From Mytilus galloprovincialis (lineage: Eukaryota > Mollusca > Bivalvia > Mytilida > Mytilidae), in contig NC_134839.1 in the NCBI RefSeq assembly GCF_965363235.1, forward strand, positions 95,065,743 through 95,129,742: a DNA stretch of 64,000 bases, given 5' to 3'. The stretch's first letter is position 1. Each line of letters opens with the position of its first letter. Under the pieces are notes generated by a model. The model was not told the DNA's origin and did not search any database. It saw only the letters and a program-made list of their open reading frames with translations. This document shows positions 1 to 12,262 of this stretch, piece after piece. The position numbers were made by a program, and so were the translations under genes.

Positions 1-103
1 AAGGACAAGGTCAAGTGACATGTGACTGACTGAAAAGTACAGGATACACACTACAACTTAACCTAATATTGTAAACAGGTCTTAATACTTAATATTAACG
101 CAG

Positions 104-146
104 CAATCAAAAACTCATGCCAATGTCTCGCCTCCTTTTCAATCAG
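104..146 (+). CDS. possible internal coding exon, upstream gene
   Basis: This 43-base stretch lies between an AG at 102-103 and a good donor (CAG followed by GTGAGA at 147). The frame ending in a complete CAG codon reads NQKLMPMSRLLFNQ without a stop. It ends in phase 0, which fits the phase-0 start of the candidate last exon at 612-695. The acceptor has a weak pyrimidine tract and the peptide is not recognised, so this may be chance. Confidence 0.22.
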
Positions 147-611
147 GTGAGACAAAATAGAAAGCCCGGATTTGTCATTATTACAAACGTGCTTACACTG
201 CACTGATTTTCAAATATCCTACCTTCTAGACTTTATTCAAAAACATAGTTTATTGGTGTTAGTCGTTTTTGTTATTGCTCATAAATATTATCTGACTAGA
301 TGGTTAAAAGCTAGATGGTTTTGAAATGTTGTCGTTAAACACAATTGTCTTTGGAGGAGTAATAGAACATTAAAAGAAAGTATCTTTGAGAAATAAGTTC
401 CTCATGTCAGAAGCTATTTAATTACTGTTGTAATGAACAGTTTCATAGACAATGATTTAGTACTGGTATGATTTAAACTTTAATATTTTATTCATTGTCA
501 CTTAAACACAAGTTTTCTATTTGAATTGTTTAATATAAATTCATGTTATCACATTTATTCAGAGTTACTTCCCTCTCATTATGTTTTTTTTTGTAACCAC
601 ATTCTTGTCAG

Positions 612-695
612 GATTCTACTTTATCAAATATCTACCACGCCAAGGCTGATCTCAAAAACCTTACCAACACTATCATAGACAACAAAGAGGGATGA
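612..695 (+). CDS. possible terminal exon of a gene starting left of the window
   Basis: After an acceptor (TTCTTGTCAG, AG at 610-611) the phase-0 frame reads 27 residues, beginning DSTLSNIYHAKADLK and ending NTIIDNKEG, then TGA at 693-695. The peptide is hydrophilic and helical and uses codons more evenly than the AT-rich flanks. It looks like the tail of a longer cytoplasmic or nuclear protein, but the family is not recognised. No clean AATAAA follows closely. The other exons would lie left of the window, apart from the possible exon at 104-146. Confidence 0.38.
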   Translation, partial: DSTLSNIYHAKADLKNLTNTIIDNKEG

Positions 696-1338
696 TCAAG
701 GACCGATAGACTTGCCCGGGAAAGGTTTTGGTTAAGAAAGTTAAGGCCAGTTTCCCCAGAGTGCATATATGAAAAAAACAAAAAATAAGTTACTAATTTT
801 CCCTACCATCACTTGTTTCTTGTAACTCAGAAAGAAATACATTCCCAAGAATACATAGATCGGTCAGTGCTGTTTCTTGGGAATGTATTTCCACAAAATA
901 TTTGTTGTAACATTTGTCGTCACCTTTGACATTTCCAAATTGTACCAGTTCATATCGCACGTTTGTTTGTTTTTTATATGAAGCATATATTTGCAGTCTC
1001 TATTGTTAATAACTATATAACCTACGTCATTTTTTGGAATTTTAGAATAGTGCTAGCGTCTATGTGTTCGGTTTCAACTACATGTATCTTAATGTATAAA
1101 TTTCAAGATTGTTTAAGTTTAATTAGAATATTTTGATATGGTTAATTTTAAATCATAATCATACTGATGAAGGATATCTGTTATCCGACATATTTAACAT
1201 TTATTCATTTTCTTATTCTTTGGTGATGTTGTAACCTATTAGACTTGTTATATATTATTTTTTGAAGTGTACTGTTTCTTTATAAGTATATGATCCATCG
1301 CCCCATAAGAATTTTCGTTGGCTATTATTCAGTCATTT

Positions 1339-1450
1339 TATATATATATATATATATAACGCGATTTGGTGCCACGATATCCCGACCAGGGAAGAACAAA
1401 ACATTTGCTAATGCAAATTTAAAGATCTAACATAGACGAATTATATGTAC
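1339..1450 (+). repeat. (TA)n microsatellite and SINE fragment
   Basis: A run of about ten TA units (1339-1358) leads into a fragment sharing CGATTTGGTGCCACGATATC and GGGAAGAACAAA with the longer copy at 3345-3480. The part that would carry the pol III B box is missing here. Confidence 0.5.
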
Positions 1451-1500
1451 AGCATGTGTTTTCAACTTTATATCACCATCACTACTGATGATCCGATGGC

Positions 1501-2355
1501 CAGGGGTTAAGAAATCCACTAGCCCGACGCCCGGGACTACAATATTTAGACCTTGGGCAACCAAAACTTGTAACCCAAAATGCCCGACGGACTAGTAACA
1601 AAAAATTCTTGGCGTTTCTAAAATTGAAAGGGGAAAATCCCCTCATCACTTTTCTATCTTATCCAATCAGATTCAACTACGTCATCAAGGATTCCCAGAA
1701 TTTGAACTGATTTTGTACAAGTTTTTAAATAGAACAAATAACTCTGGGTGGATCTTGTACTTTCAATATATCGATGTGTCAGTACAGGGGGTGATATTGT
1801 ACATTGCTTATGCAACCTGATTTCACCACCTTCTGATTAATTCATTGCAATATAAATGTGAATCTCTTATGACAGCAGAAACCTGACTTTGGTCAGATAT
1901 AAATTTGAAACATGTGCTCGCCGGATAATTCTTTTACACAAACGTGATGATGCTATTGTATCTGATAAAACCCCCTCCAATTCTTTTACATACCCACGTA
2001 TAGCAGTGGTCAAGGCTTGTATCATCCCGGGATTTGGTCAACTCATTATATCAGAATTTTCAGTGAATATTCAATTATCGATTAATTGAATATATATGCT
2101 AATGGAATATTTTTTGCTGATATAAGTTTTGAATATCCAATTTGCAAAAATATCAATTGTACAATGCCGTGATTGGATAAAAATTGTTAAGTTTATAGAA
2201 TTCATTGTTATTGCAGCAAACTCTGAATTTGTAAGGCATACTAGGGCTAGCAGGTCAGTTTTTTTTGGGCTAGTAGTTCTTCCAACAGGGCTAGTAATAT
2301 CTTGCAACCAATTAGCCCTGGGCTAGTGAGCTATAACAAAATGTTTTAACCCCTG
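1501..2355. mobile_element. non-autonomous hAT-like DNA transposon
   Basis: The 855-bp segment begins CAGGGGTTAA and ends with its complement TTAACCCCTG. Both ends are rich in subterminal ACTAGCCC motifs: several inverted copies lie in 2240-2330 and one near 1517. CAGGG termini with subterminal repeats are typical of hAT elements. An 8-bp target duplication is at best partial (the flanks share GATGG). No transposase is visible and short open frames inside are not convincing. The family name is inferred from the ends. Confidence 0.55.
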
Positions 2356-2564
2356 ATGATGGATGCAATCTGTTGCAGATTCCTCGCTGCTTCAGACTAT
2401 AATTTATGTAGCTGCATCTTACATTGATTTGTAGGATCCTTTACAATAAATAATTCAGCTAATATGGAACAATTCCATATGCATGCCTCATATAGCATGT
2501 GCTAGATTAAAACTAACGGCAAAAGGTAACAACAGCCCATCATAAACTTTATTATTGAAGAAGC

Positions 2565-2830
2565 TATGTGTTTGAGTGGTCAAACGTAAAATCACAAAAA
2601 TACTGAACTTAGAGGAAAATCAATTCGGAAAGTCCATAATCACATGGCAAAATCAAATAATAAAACGCATCAAAAACGAATGGACAAGAACTGTCATATT
2701 CCATGACTTGGAACAGGTATTTTCAAATGTAGAAAATGGTGGATTAAACCTGGTTTTATAGCGCTAACCCTCTTACTTTGATGACAGTCTCATCAAATTC
2801 CGTTATATGTAAATTGATGCGTTAACTAAA
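2565..2830 (+). repeat. dispersed mussel repeat, family R2
   Basis: This copy has the marks of R2: AAAATCACAAAAATACTGAA, a GAAAGTCC-ATAATCA stretch, ACTGTCATATTCC-TGACTTGG and GGATTAAACCTGGTTTTATA. Other copies or pieces are at 28560-28850, 29285-29445, 51475-51575, 53795-54055, 56160-56560, 59115-59575 and 63170-63365. Short open frames inside are by-products. The class of element is unknown to me. Confidence 0.65.
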
Positions 2831-3344
2831 CAGACACAATAAATAAAATAGTCAAAATATGGGTACATCAGTCATCATCGTATAACAATTTTAAAAGGAA
2901 CAATTTAACAGAACACAAAAACATCTATCTACAAATACATTCATTTGTTTGTGTGTCTCACGTCAGAAAATGCTATACGTAACATAGATTTGTCGTTCAA
3001 TGTACATACAAACAATTTTAAAATTTACATAGGCAATGTTAGCATATAGGGTTAAAAAATCAAAAGTATGTAAGAATAAATTTCAGAAATAGACCGAGAT
3101 TTGAAAATAGTCCAAAAGTTATATATAGAATTTATAGGAATCCACAAATAGTTAATTCCACTACGCGATTGAATGATTTTGACGTTTATTGTTCAACGTA
3201 TTTTGCAATTCATAATAGAAATATATCATAATGACAAAAAATAGAACAATATCATACTGACGGGATCTTTTAAAGTACAGAGTCACGTTATAAGAACCAA
3301 AGAAATACAAAAAAAAGTCGCATATACAAACAAGAGCGTCGGGC

Positions 3345-3480
3345 ACAGTGCAACACGATTTGGTGCCACGATATCTCAGAAGCATAAGTTCGAATCTCGG
3401 CGAGGGAAGAACAAACAATTTGTTAACGCAAATTTACAGATATAACATTGTTGAGCTGATGTTATATAGATAAAGTCTAG
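3345..3480 (+). repeat. tRNA-derived SINE
   Basis: The segment holds AAGTTCGAATCTCGGCG, a match to the pol III B box (GGTTCGAATCC), followed by the SINE body GAGGGAAGAACAAA and AATTTACAGATATAACATTG. A second, shorter copy is at 1359-1450. The A-box part is diverged. No clear tail or target duplication is seen. Confidence 0.6.
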
Positions 3481-3667
3481 TTTCTGAGTTAGATGACGAG
3501 GAACTGCAAATACTGTATGCATCTATTTTTCAACAGCTTTGGAATTCACGAGAGCTGTTACCATCAGAAGTAGAAGGAATGAATAGAATAGAATAATTTT
3601 TTATTGCTTATCACAGCGCCCAAGGCTGAGCTGAATGTTTACATTATATTCAATGCTTACAATGATT

Positions 3668-3870
3668 TCAATATAAAAAAGAAGATATTGTATGATTGCC
3701 AATGAGACAACTGTACACAAGAGACCAAAATGACACAGACATTAACAACTATAGGTCACCGTACGGCCTTCAACAATGAGCAAAGCCCATACCGCATAGT
3801 CAGCTATAAAGGCCCCGATATGACAATGTAAAACAATTCAAACGAGAAAACTAACGGCCATATTATATAA
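3668..3870 (+). repeat. dispersed mussel repeat, family R1
   Basis: This is the clearest R1 copy here: GATTGCCAATGAGACAACTG, CAAGAGACCAAAATGACAC, AGGTCACCGTACGGCCTTCA and ACAATGAGCAAAGCCCATAC in order. Related copies are at 12395-12545 (minus), 33785-33890, 38760-38960, 45085-45215, 50000-50055 and 57180-57780 (minus, interrupted). It has no coding capacity and the class is uncertain. Confidence 0.7.
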
Positions 3871-4867
3871 AAGAATGAACGAAAAACAAATATGTAAAAC
3901 AAAACATGTGTTATTAAAATAAATGAATGGAATGAAGCAAAATGAATTGTTAAAGAAAAAGAGACATAAAAGAAACATTATATATAAGCTAAATGTCTAT
4001 GCCCATTGCCTCTCCATCCGTAGACATAATAGACATTAAAAGCCAGGAAAAATCATGGTAAGGATTATGATACATCGTCTCCAGAAGGTCCCAATAGGCT
4101 TCTGAAATATAAAACAAATACATTCTGCGTTCGGAACTCAGTGGAATACACTACTTATATGAAAACAAACATGAAATATCTGAAAATAGTTTCTTGATCC
4201 TTTTCCGATTTTGTATTGTTTGTTGTAACTATTTTATTCCAAAATGTATTGAAAAAATTAAGAATGTTGCTTTAAAGGATAAATGCACGGTATTTTATTA
4301 AAGACTATACATGATTTACATACATGTAGTGTTCAGTTCGTTCCTTGAACTTGACTTAATAAGGTCAATCGTTCCATAGTTATACCTTTTCAAAAGTCTC
4401 TTTACAGTCCAGATATATCATTATTTTAAAAGCGTTAACGATTGAATTAAATAATTTGATGAAAAAGGCTCTAAATTTAAAATGTGAAGTCGAGGGTCAT
4501 TTATGGAAAAAATGTTCGGTAGTTAATGCAGCTCCATGCTACCTTTAAAACAAAATCAACAAATCACTAAATATTCAATGCCAATAATTACCTTGGGGTC
4601 CAAGATGTTTCATAATTGCGGGAACCATGTTACTGGTTGTTCCATAAACATCAAATACAAATAAAACTAAACAAAAAACGAGCGTTATCATCCTATAAAA
4701 TAAGAAGAAACTTATGTATACAAATTGCCGTTTGCACCCAAAATCAATTATAAATGACTCCTTCGTTGTTGGTCATGATTCATTTTATTTTGAAAGTCTT
4801 GAAGAAAAGTGTTAAACAACAAGATATGATTAAAATTAATATTATTTAAAATCCATGTAAATGCATA
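3871..4867. other. no gene recognised
   Basis: AT-rich DNA with stops in all frames. I see no convincing exon or repeat here. Confidence 0.5.
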
Positions 4868-5024
4868 GGCGGATCCATGGGGGCCTGGGGGGCCCGGTCC
4901 CCCTTTCGTGGGAAAAAATGGTTGATTATATAGGAAATCATTGAAGCATGGCTGGAACGGGTCCCCACTTAGGTCAGTCAGCGCCCCCCCCCCCCCCCCC
5001 CTTAAAAAAAGTTCTGGATCCGCC
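4868..5024. mobile_element. GGCGGATCC short inverted-repeat element
   Basis: A 157-bp segment starts GGCGGATCCA and ends TGGATCCGCC. Inside are the GGGGGCCTGGGGGGCCC block, GGTTGATTATATAGG, AGCATGGCTGG and an 18-base C run at 4984-5001. From memory the same short element occurs in many marine invertebrates. A translation such as MADPELFLRGG on the minus strand is a known by-product when it lands in predicted genes. No target duplication is clear. Confidence 0.6.
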
Positions 5025-5039
5025 ACCGAAATGGTGTCA

Positions 5040-5700
5040 ATGTCAGATTGATCCTATCAGACGAACATGTATGACTTACAACTATTCCATACACAAAAGC
5101 TAGGTAACCAATCTCTTAAAGAATCTGCGAAACAACACTAACAAAACCGATCTTATGTTTGACGAATGAGCCGTGAAAATGAGGTCAAGGTCAGATAACG
5201 TTTGCCATCATTCCATACATGTACATACATGACATACACCACATGGTAAACCTATTATTTTATTCTAGAGAAATGGACTTAACTATGAAATCATTACACT
5301 GCATTTTGAAACATGAAAATCACGTCAGATGAAACTGTCAAACAGACATGTACACTTGCAATCATTCAATAACTAACTTCTGTAAGCCTTTTGCTTATAG
5401 TATATTAGAAACGAACTTAACCATTTAAAATAAAACTATAAAATTATCAATGAACCTTAACAATTTTGTCATGGTCAAGGTCAAATGAAAACTAGGCATA
5501 TATGTACATCTGTCAACAATTCCAAAAACACACTATAGTTGACCTATAATAATTGCTTAAATTGCGGACAATCAAAAAAATTAACTTTTATCACTGATTT
5601 CACGAAATGAAGTCGAGGTCAGATGAATCATGTCCGTCGGAGATAAATATGCAAGTATCCCTTAATTGTTACATGTATCCTACTACTCTTAATAAGTGAG
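5040..5700 (+). repeat. degenerate tandem repeat, about 145-bp period
   Basis: A GGTCAAGGTCAGATGAA-like core recurs near 5182, 5320, 5472 and 5613, each time preceded by a TGAAA-rich stretch and followed by CATGTACA or similar. The spacing is 140-150 bases and copies are strongly diverged. No open frame spans them. Confidence 0.5.
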
Positions 5701-6341
5701 AAATGCATAAGACAAAAAGAAGTATATTATAATATTTTAAGCTCGAGAAGTTATATATTCACTATTGTCATTTAAACATATAATTTTGAACCAATTATTA
5801 TTATTTATTACTAAGTATCTCATTTTACATGAAAAGGTACAAAACATTATTTATTGTCGCCATATATTATATTCATAAAGTAAACTTACTTTATAATAGG
5901 TTTCCAAAATCTTTTATTTTACTTCTATAACATAAACAATTTATTATTGTATCGTCTACAACAGCAGTAATTTAAGTTCAGACGGTTGCACAGTCACCAG
6001 GAAATTAATATACAGCTGCTGGCAAAATCTTACACAAGATAAATTAGAAAAAGGTTAAAATATAATCACAAAATATTTTAACTTACAATGTACGCCTTTA
6101 TTAATGTTATGTCAAATATAATTTTTTCTTAACAAAAACAAGTTATATAGAGGGGAAAAAAAAGAAACTATCAAGATAGATATACATGCGCTTCTAAGAT
6201 GAATCAAATAGGTTTCGGCACAATTGTATCTTATATCTTAGAATTCTAAACTTTTCTGTAACTCAAGAATTCTTTGCATATACAAGTTTCATGCACCAAA
6301 AATATCATATTTAAAGTTGTGTACATATATCAATATATTTA

Positions 6342-6387
<46 letters not shown>

Positions 6388-7149
6388 TAGTAAGCAAATG
6401 TCTTTACCTACTTGACAATAAAAACTACAACAGTTCGCTGTAACATTGCCTTCTTACATGAGTAGTTAAATAAGCCTCAGAGTCATATTTCCATGTACTA
6501 GGCCTATAATTGTGTATGCCAGACACGCGATTTATCTACAAAAGACTCAGCTTTAACGTTAAAATAAAAAGTTCAAAGTTCAAATAAAACAAAATTTCAA
6601 AGAGCATTAACAACCCACAAGTCCGAAAGATTTTGCAAATCAGTTTTAAGTTTACCTTTAGTTATCTAACTATCTATCCTTTGGAAGAAATCCTTAGTAT
6701 ATCCACACAAACTGAGTTAATCACCAGCAACATCAACTCACAAATACCAGTTTCTAGTACTATCGGCATATTCCTTTGACACTGAAAAAAAAACAGGTCC
6801 TAGAACACCAGGATAATTTAAGATGGCCTTGTGGAAAATGTAAACCAGCAGTCGTATAGAGGCATAAAACAGTATGCCATGACGCATGTGCAACATGGTT
6901 TTATATTCATTGCCAAGGCATAACAAAACATATAATTATATGTTGTAATGAACAACAGGAAAGTATAAGTTGGCATGATATTCAGTGTAGCATGGTGAAT
7001 TTTAATTCAATTTTCCTCAATCCATCCAACCCATCATTGAAATCTATAATTCTGACGAATTTCTTCAATGTCTAAACCACTTTTAGACTTATAAGTACAT
7101 TAAGTCCAGTTTCACTAAAGCAGCAACCATCATTTATTTTTATATAAGA
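5701..7149. other. no gene recognised; 42-base A run at 6344-6385
   Basis: AT-rich sequence with many stops. An uninterrupted run of 42 A begins directly after TTTAAT at 6344, which could be the tail of an old retroposed copy or a simple expansion. Nothing upstream is recognisable as a retroposed gene. Confidence 0.45.
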
Positions 7150-8925
7150 GGTTCAAATAATCGTAGTGTCACCATTCTATAGACCTCCATCTAACATTGG
7201 TTTATCAAATTCAATATTATTCCAACTGTCATTTAAACCGAATTAGCAAACAGTCAAATCTTCACTGATTACAGCGAGAGATTTTAATTTGATTTTATTT
7301 CATTCCAATTTATAGGGTCCCTACAAGGCACTTAAATACATATGACAAAAGTAATAATAATAAAAATGAAATAAAACATACCATCCTTAAACATTTGCAT
7401 TGCTAAGTTACTACAGTAGAGAAAAATCCCCCTAAAACACCTTGATGAAAAACACAACCAATAGTAGGACAAGAGAGGCAGCTGTATAACATGTATAAAG
7501 AGAAACAACTCTATTGTTATTCAAGTGTAAATAAACAACACCAACAACACTTATGTCAACAGTTTAACAAATATATAATAAACAGTCATAAATTAACAGT
7601 GACAGGTAAGATATGTATATATGTTTTTCAAGGTTATTCATAGATCAGTATTTTTCATCATTAAAAATATCATATGTTCATATAATATATATGTTATGTA
7701 AACCACGATTGTGAACTGTACATATTACTTGAACACTTTTAGGAACTAACTATCCTTTTAAGACGACAGTAGTTTACCGATTCTGAAATGTCGTACATAT
7801 ATTAGAACGAGACAAATTAAGGTAACAAATAGAATCTGAGGAAAAAGCATATACTAAAAAAGCAGCGACTTCGGGTGGCTCAACAGAGTTGTACCAGATA
7901 AAGGGTTTAGCCCTCATTCAAACATTACAAGACTAATCATCTCAACACCTGACATTACAAAACTATTTAACATCATCAACTCAAATAATATCATTTGGCA
8001 TATCTGAAGTTAAAACAAATGCACAAACACAGATATCATCAATCCTTACAATCATATTAAAAAATCACTCGAACCTGTGAAGACATTAAGGTATTTGTAC
8101 CAAATCACAGACTTTTATATATATGAAGCTATTATGGCATTTCTGGACTAACAGTGATTTAAATCTCTGCATTCCTTTTAAAATCCAAACATATAGTGGT
8201 TATGGATGGTGAGTCACCAAACACTCTCATTCACTTCAGGGGTGCTTCAAGGATTACTATTGCCGTATGCCTGGTCTTATTTTTAGCTTTAATGAAGGAC
8301 CTTCCATACTACTTAAATTATAGAAAGCTTAGACTATTCGCAGAAAACAGTATTATATTTAGGTCGATCAGATCCCAAGGAGACTGTAACAAACTGGTTG
8401 TTCTTGAGTCAGTATCAAAGTGGGAACAGGACTGGTTGATTGCTTTCCATCCCGACACACACAAAAAACAAGCATGATAATATGTATCATCTGCTAAATA
8501 CCATGGTATCTTTCTTCATTCTAATATAAAATGAGACAAACATATAAATAATATTACATCTAAATGTAGCAAAACTCTTGTTTTTCTAAAGCAAAACATA
8601 AAAAACATAAAACCATCATACCAAGAGCCAGACTTATAAGCACTTATTTGCTGTAAACTCTAGCTCAGTCTGGTGCCCAGTAACCACAAATTAATAGCAA
8701 AGATTTAACTGGTCCTTATTTGAGCTGCTCGTTATGTCAGTAGTAGGTATATCATAATACGAGTAGTGTATCTACGAGCTGAACATTCTAAACTGGTCAT
8801 CACTATCAGTTCATAAACTGTCCACGAGACATGTGATGATGCATAATATCTCACTTTATCTAGTCAAACACCATTCTTATATTTGAATATCCAAAAAGCT
8901 AGTAAGCTCCATCAACTCACTTTTA
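7150..8925 (+). mobile_element. decayed non-LTR retrotransposon (LINE), endonuclease and RT remnants
   Basis: At 7160-7290 the plus strand encodes IIVVSPFYRPPSN and later ARDFNL, matching the YRPP and GDFN motifs of LINE endonucleases. At 8190-8480 it encodes TSGVLQG in one frame and DLPYYLNYRKLRLFA, KWEQDWLIAFHPD in another, as in LINE reverse transcriptase domains. Further fragments run on to about 8900 (AKYHGIF, HINNITSKCSKTL, SSVWCP). Frames are interrupted by stops and shifts, and the middle (about 7300-8160) lacks recognisable RT. The copy appears to be cut at its right side by the element starting at 8926. The clade (Jockey/CR1-like) is not decided. Confidence 0.72.
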
Positions 8926-9658
8926 GACATGTATATATGTTCCAGACCATATGAGTATTTGGACCGTATACGTATACTCGTACGGTCGGCCGTATGAGTA
9001 TTCGCGTATGGTCCAGTATGAGCTGACCATACATGTTATTGGATCATATGGGTTACATCTATACAAACATTTATTACAATCTTTATTTTAAGTTTTACAA
9101 ATTGTTATTATTACAATAAGATGGATAAAATGAACTACCTAACAATTTAAATTAGATATTTGTTTAATTGTATATCTGAATCCCATTTTGAAACTCTCGC
9201 CAAAGGTGACACTCGCTACCAAAAGTATATTTTTCATATTTACATTTTTTCAGTTCATGCATGTTCCTTTCGATTAGCAAATTTTTGAAAAGTTGCTAAA
9301 TATTCTAAAGCAATTGTCCTCCCACATTATACACATTCAATTTCAGTGAGAATAATTGTCATAATTCAATTAGTGTATTATGCATTACTGATCTACATGC
9401 TTTGATACTAGAGATTTACAGATTAGCGTGAATTTTTTAAATAGTTAAAATATAAAGTTTTTATTTCAATTACAATTGATTTTTTTTTTATTTATTTGAG
9501 AGTTAAGATATGTTGATCTGTTATATGTATTTGTATCTAGTACATTTGACCAACTCCTTGATATTAGTCAGACCGTACGTGTACGGTCCGACCGTATGAG
9601 TATTTCTAAAAAGTACGCATACGGTCCAAATACTCATACGGTCTGGAACATATACATC
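8926..9658. mobile_element. non-autonomous TIR element with repeated GTATGAGTATT motifs
   Basis: The ends are inverted repeats of about 45 bp: ATGTTCCAGACCATATGAG and TATTTGGACCGTATACGTA on the left, and the complement with few changes at 9610-9658. Flanks carry TA on both sides (8924-8925, 9659-9660), compatible with TA target duplication. Within each arm CCGTATGAGTATT or its complement recurs, so the arms are themselves repetitive. The 500-bp core is AT-rich without coding capacity. Confidence 0.62.
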
Positions 9659-10049
9659 TAAGGGAACGACCATTTAACTCAAGAGTGGGAAGGGGGATAC
9701 GATAAAGATATTCTGATCTCCTATTCGATAAACAAAAATAATCTGGCCAAGCAGATGACAAAAAATCCAGATATCCCCGTTACTTTATAGTGTTTAATAT
9801 TAAATAAAATATTTGACCGATAGCATCGAAAAAATACAGAAAACAAATCTGACTCAGACAAAAAACCATAAACCCCCGTGAAATACATACAGACATTCAT
9901 TAATTCCGTTACCAATATTGCGATGGAATTCATTATCTATTTCAATAATTACTTCTTCGAATTCCTTAGTGGCAATCTATCATTGCTGTGTCTATATAGA
10001 AATATCACTTCAGTTGTTCTCTTTACTGTTATTTATTTGACCCTTTAAC

Positions 10050-10350
10050 TTTGTATGCCCCACGTAGGCCACGAGGCTTTAAGTTTTATCCTTTGCCGTC
10101 AGTTCTTTCTTCTGTCTGTCTTTTCGTCTGTCTGTTCGTCTGTCCGTCTGTACTTTTGTTAGTCCTAAATAACGTTTCTGCACTCTAACTTAAGATTCTC
10201 TCATTCAAATTTTATGAAACCCATACACAATCCCAAGAACACACACACAGACATAGTTCTAATTTGGGTTATGTGTCATTAACAGTTCAAGAGTTATGTC
10301 CCTCTTAAACTTGGAACATTGCAAAGCTAGAGCGGGGCATTTGTGTTCTC
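10050..10350 (+). repeat. dispersed mussel repeat, family R5
   Basis: The segment opens with GTATGCCCCACGTAGGCCAC, passes through a CTGTCTGTTCGTCTGTCCGT simple-repeat stretch and ends near GCAAAGCTAGAGCGGGGCAT. A second copy is at 39535-39775 in the opposite orientation. It is non-coding. Confidence 0.55.
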
Positions 10351-10429
10351 GGACATATTTTTCTTATCTTATTCGAACGTCCATGGTCTTCTGTAGTTGA
10401 AATGCACGTCTGGCGTACACAATTAAATT

Positions 10430-11690
10430 ACTAATTTTAATAAGCTAAAGTTGTAATGAATGTCAATCATTTAATCTATTCATTTGCACTAACAAACAAT
10501 TTGAACAAAATAGCACTGAATTTATTTCTTTTACTCCTTGCAAACCGGCAATTTATGTGAGTGTTTTCACCAATATCTTTATCAGAGTGAAAGCTTTATG
10601 AATTGAAACATAATTAATGCATTTTCTTTGAAACAACAAACACACCAGTTCGTTACTTCATTTCGTTTTGTTTTTTTAGTTTTTACTAATTTGTTTGATG
10701 GGTTATTTTTGCGCGTTTTGTTTTGTTTTGTTATTTATTTATCTTGATATTGTTTTGCGTGAGCAATCCAAAGAAAGGGTTCCGATCCTTAAATATCCGT
10801 TCTTTTCCTGTGATTCCATTGGGCAGGTATTTCAACTGATTTTGACAATTTATTCTTATGTTGTGCTCTTACATATACACTACCATCCCAGGTTGAGGGA
10901 GGATTAAGCGCATGCAACCATATTTAACCCACCATATCATTTAAGTACATGTATCCTACCGTAGTTTATAATCGATCATCTTGTTGGTTCGTCGGTATTT
11001 GTGTTAGTACTTATCACATGTGAAAACGCCGCATTGACGTTACTACGCTAATACCAGCGTTCAAAATTATCGCAAAATTCCTTTTTTTTCTACTCTTCTA
11101 AATAAAAAATAACCTTTCTAAAGAAGTGTGTATATGTTATTCAAAAGTATTGTACAAAAATGGCAATTTTTAATGGCTGTTTCAAACCTGTCTTCCGAAT
11201 GCATAAAAACATTTCAGAACTTCACAAAATCTCACTTTCGGCCTCCATTGCTTTTTTTTGGTGTAAATTCCATTAGGCGTCGTCAATTTTAATGGCAGAC
11301 AAAATAGGCCAAGCAAATCGTATTTTTAAGAACTTCAAAATGACAAGCACGTTACGTCTTACGCGATTTTGCCGCGACAAAAAACCCATCCAAAATGAAA
11401 GAAAAAAACTTTGGGAAAAAACGATGTTCATGCTATAACTTTGTTCAGGAATATAGAGTAGGTAAATAAAAAACAATATACATACATTTTTTATAAAAAA
11501 AAAATGGTTCACTATAAAGAGATCAATATACTGACCATATTCATAAAACATTCCATTGATGTCGAATTTCATGGCTTATAATTATATATAATGAGGTTTC
11601 CCTTTGAAAAAAAACCCCAATTTATTGCAAACTATTTCAAAGCAATACCACACAAATGTTTGATATAATTGCCTTAGTCTAAAAAAAACC
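10430..11690. other. no gene recognised
   Basis: AT-rich with a slightly GC-richer patch near 11270-11400. Open frames in either direction are short and unlike known families. Confidence 0.45.
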
Positions 11691-11779
11691 CCACTTAATA
11701 GACAATAGAGCAATTTGATTGGGTAAAACGATTCAAATCGTCACGTGGTTGTGACGCCATTGAAATTTGAATGTAAACA

Positions 11780-12180
11780 AACAGGGTCAGCAGCTTTGGT
11801 ATGGAACAACGACTGAGAAACAATTATGAGGGTATCATCAGCTCAGTAGTCAGTATTTCGGTACTGACATGATTTCACAAACTTTACTTAAATTGTCCGT
11901 TTATAAATTTTGAAATTATTAGAAACTAAGGTTTCAACTCCCTCAGGCAAAGTTGACTTTAGATGAATTTGGCTATTTATTTTAGGTATTTTTGTCATAT
12001 AGCTCTTCAACGGTTTCGGTACTTATTATATACATCTTCGGATTTCAAATGTTTGGCTTTGAGCGTTCCTGATCAAGGTAAATCCAGCAAAGCACTTCGG
12101 ACGCATATAATTATTAAACGTGTTGTTTGAGCGTTCCTGATCAAGGTAAATCCAGATAAGCACTTCGGACGCGTGTTGTT
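11780..12180 (+). repeat. dispersed repeat R4 with a two-copy tandem end
   Basis: The stretch has the mussel R4 features TCAGTATTTCGGTACTGACA, CTCCCTCAGGCAAAGTTGAC and GAGCGTTCCTGATCAAGG. Its last part is duplicated: GAGCGTTCCTGATCAAGG through CACTTCGGACGC occurs at about 12060 and again at about 12127, a period of roughly 67 bases. Related R4 pieces are at 10380-10430, 37960-38130, 43380-43490, 54430-54600 and 63425-63745. Confidence 0.55.
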
Positions 12181-12262
12181 TTCAATTTTTTATGAGTAAC
12201 CAAGCTTGATAATACACGGTCATAAAAAATCAAAGCAAAGTTTATAGAAAAAAAAGAAAACA

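Noticed and set aside
4748-5026. Minus-strand frame starting MADPELFLRGGG
   Set aside because: It lies across the GGCGGATCC mini-element and its C run, a known source of false proteins.
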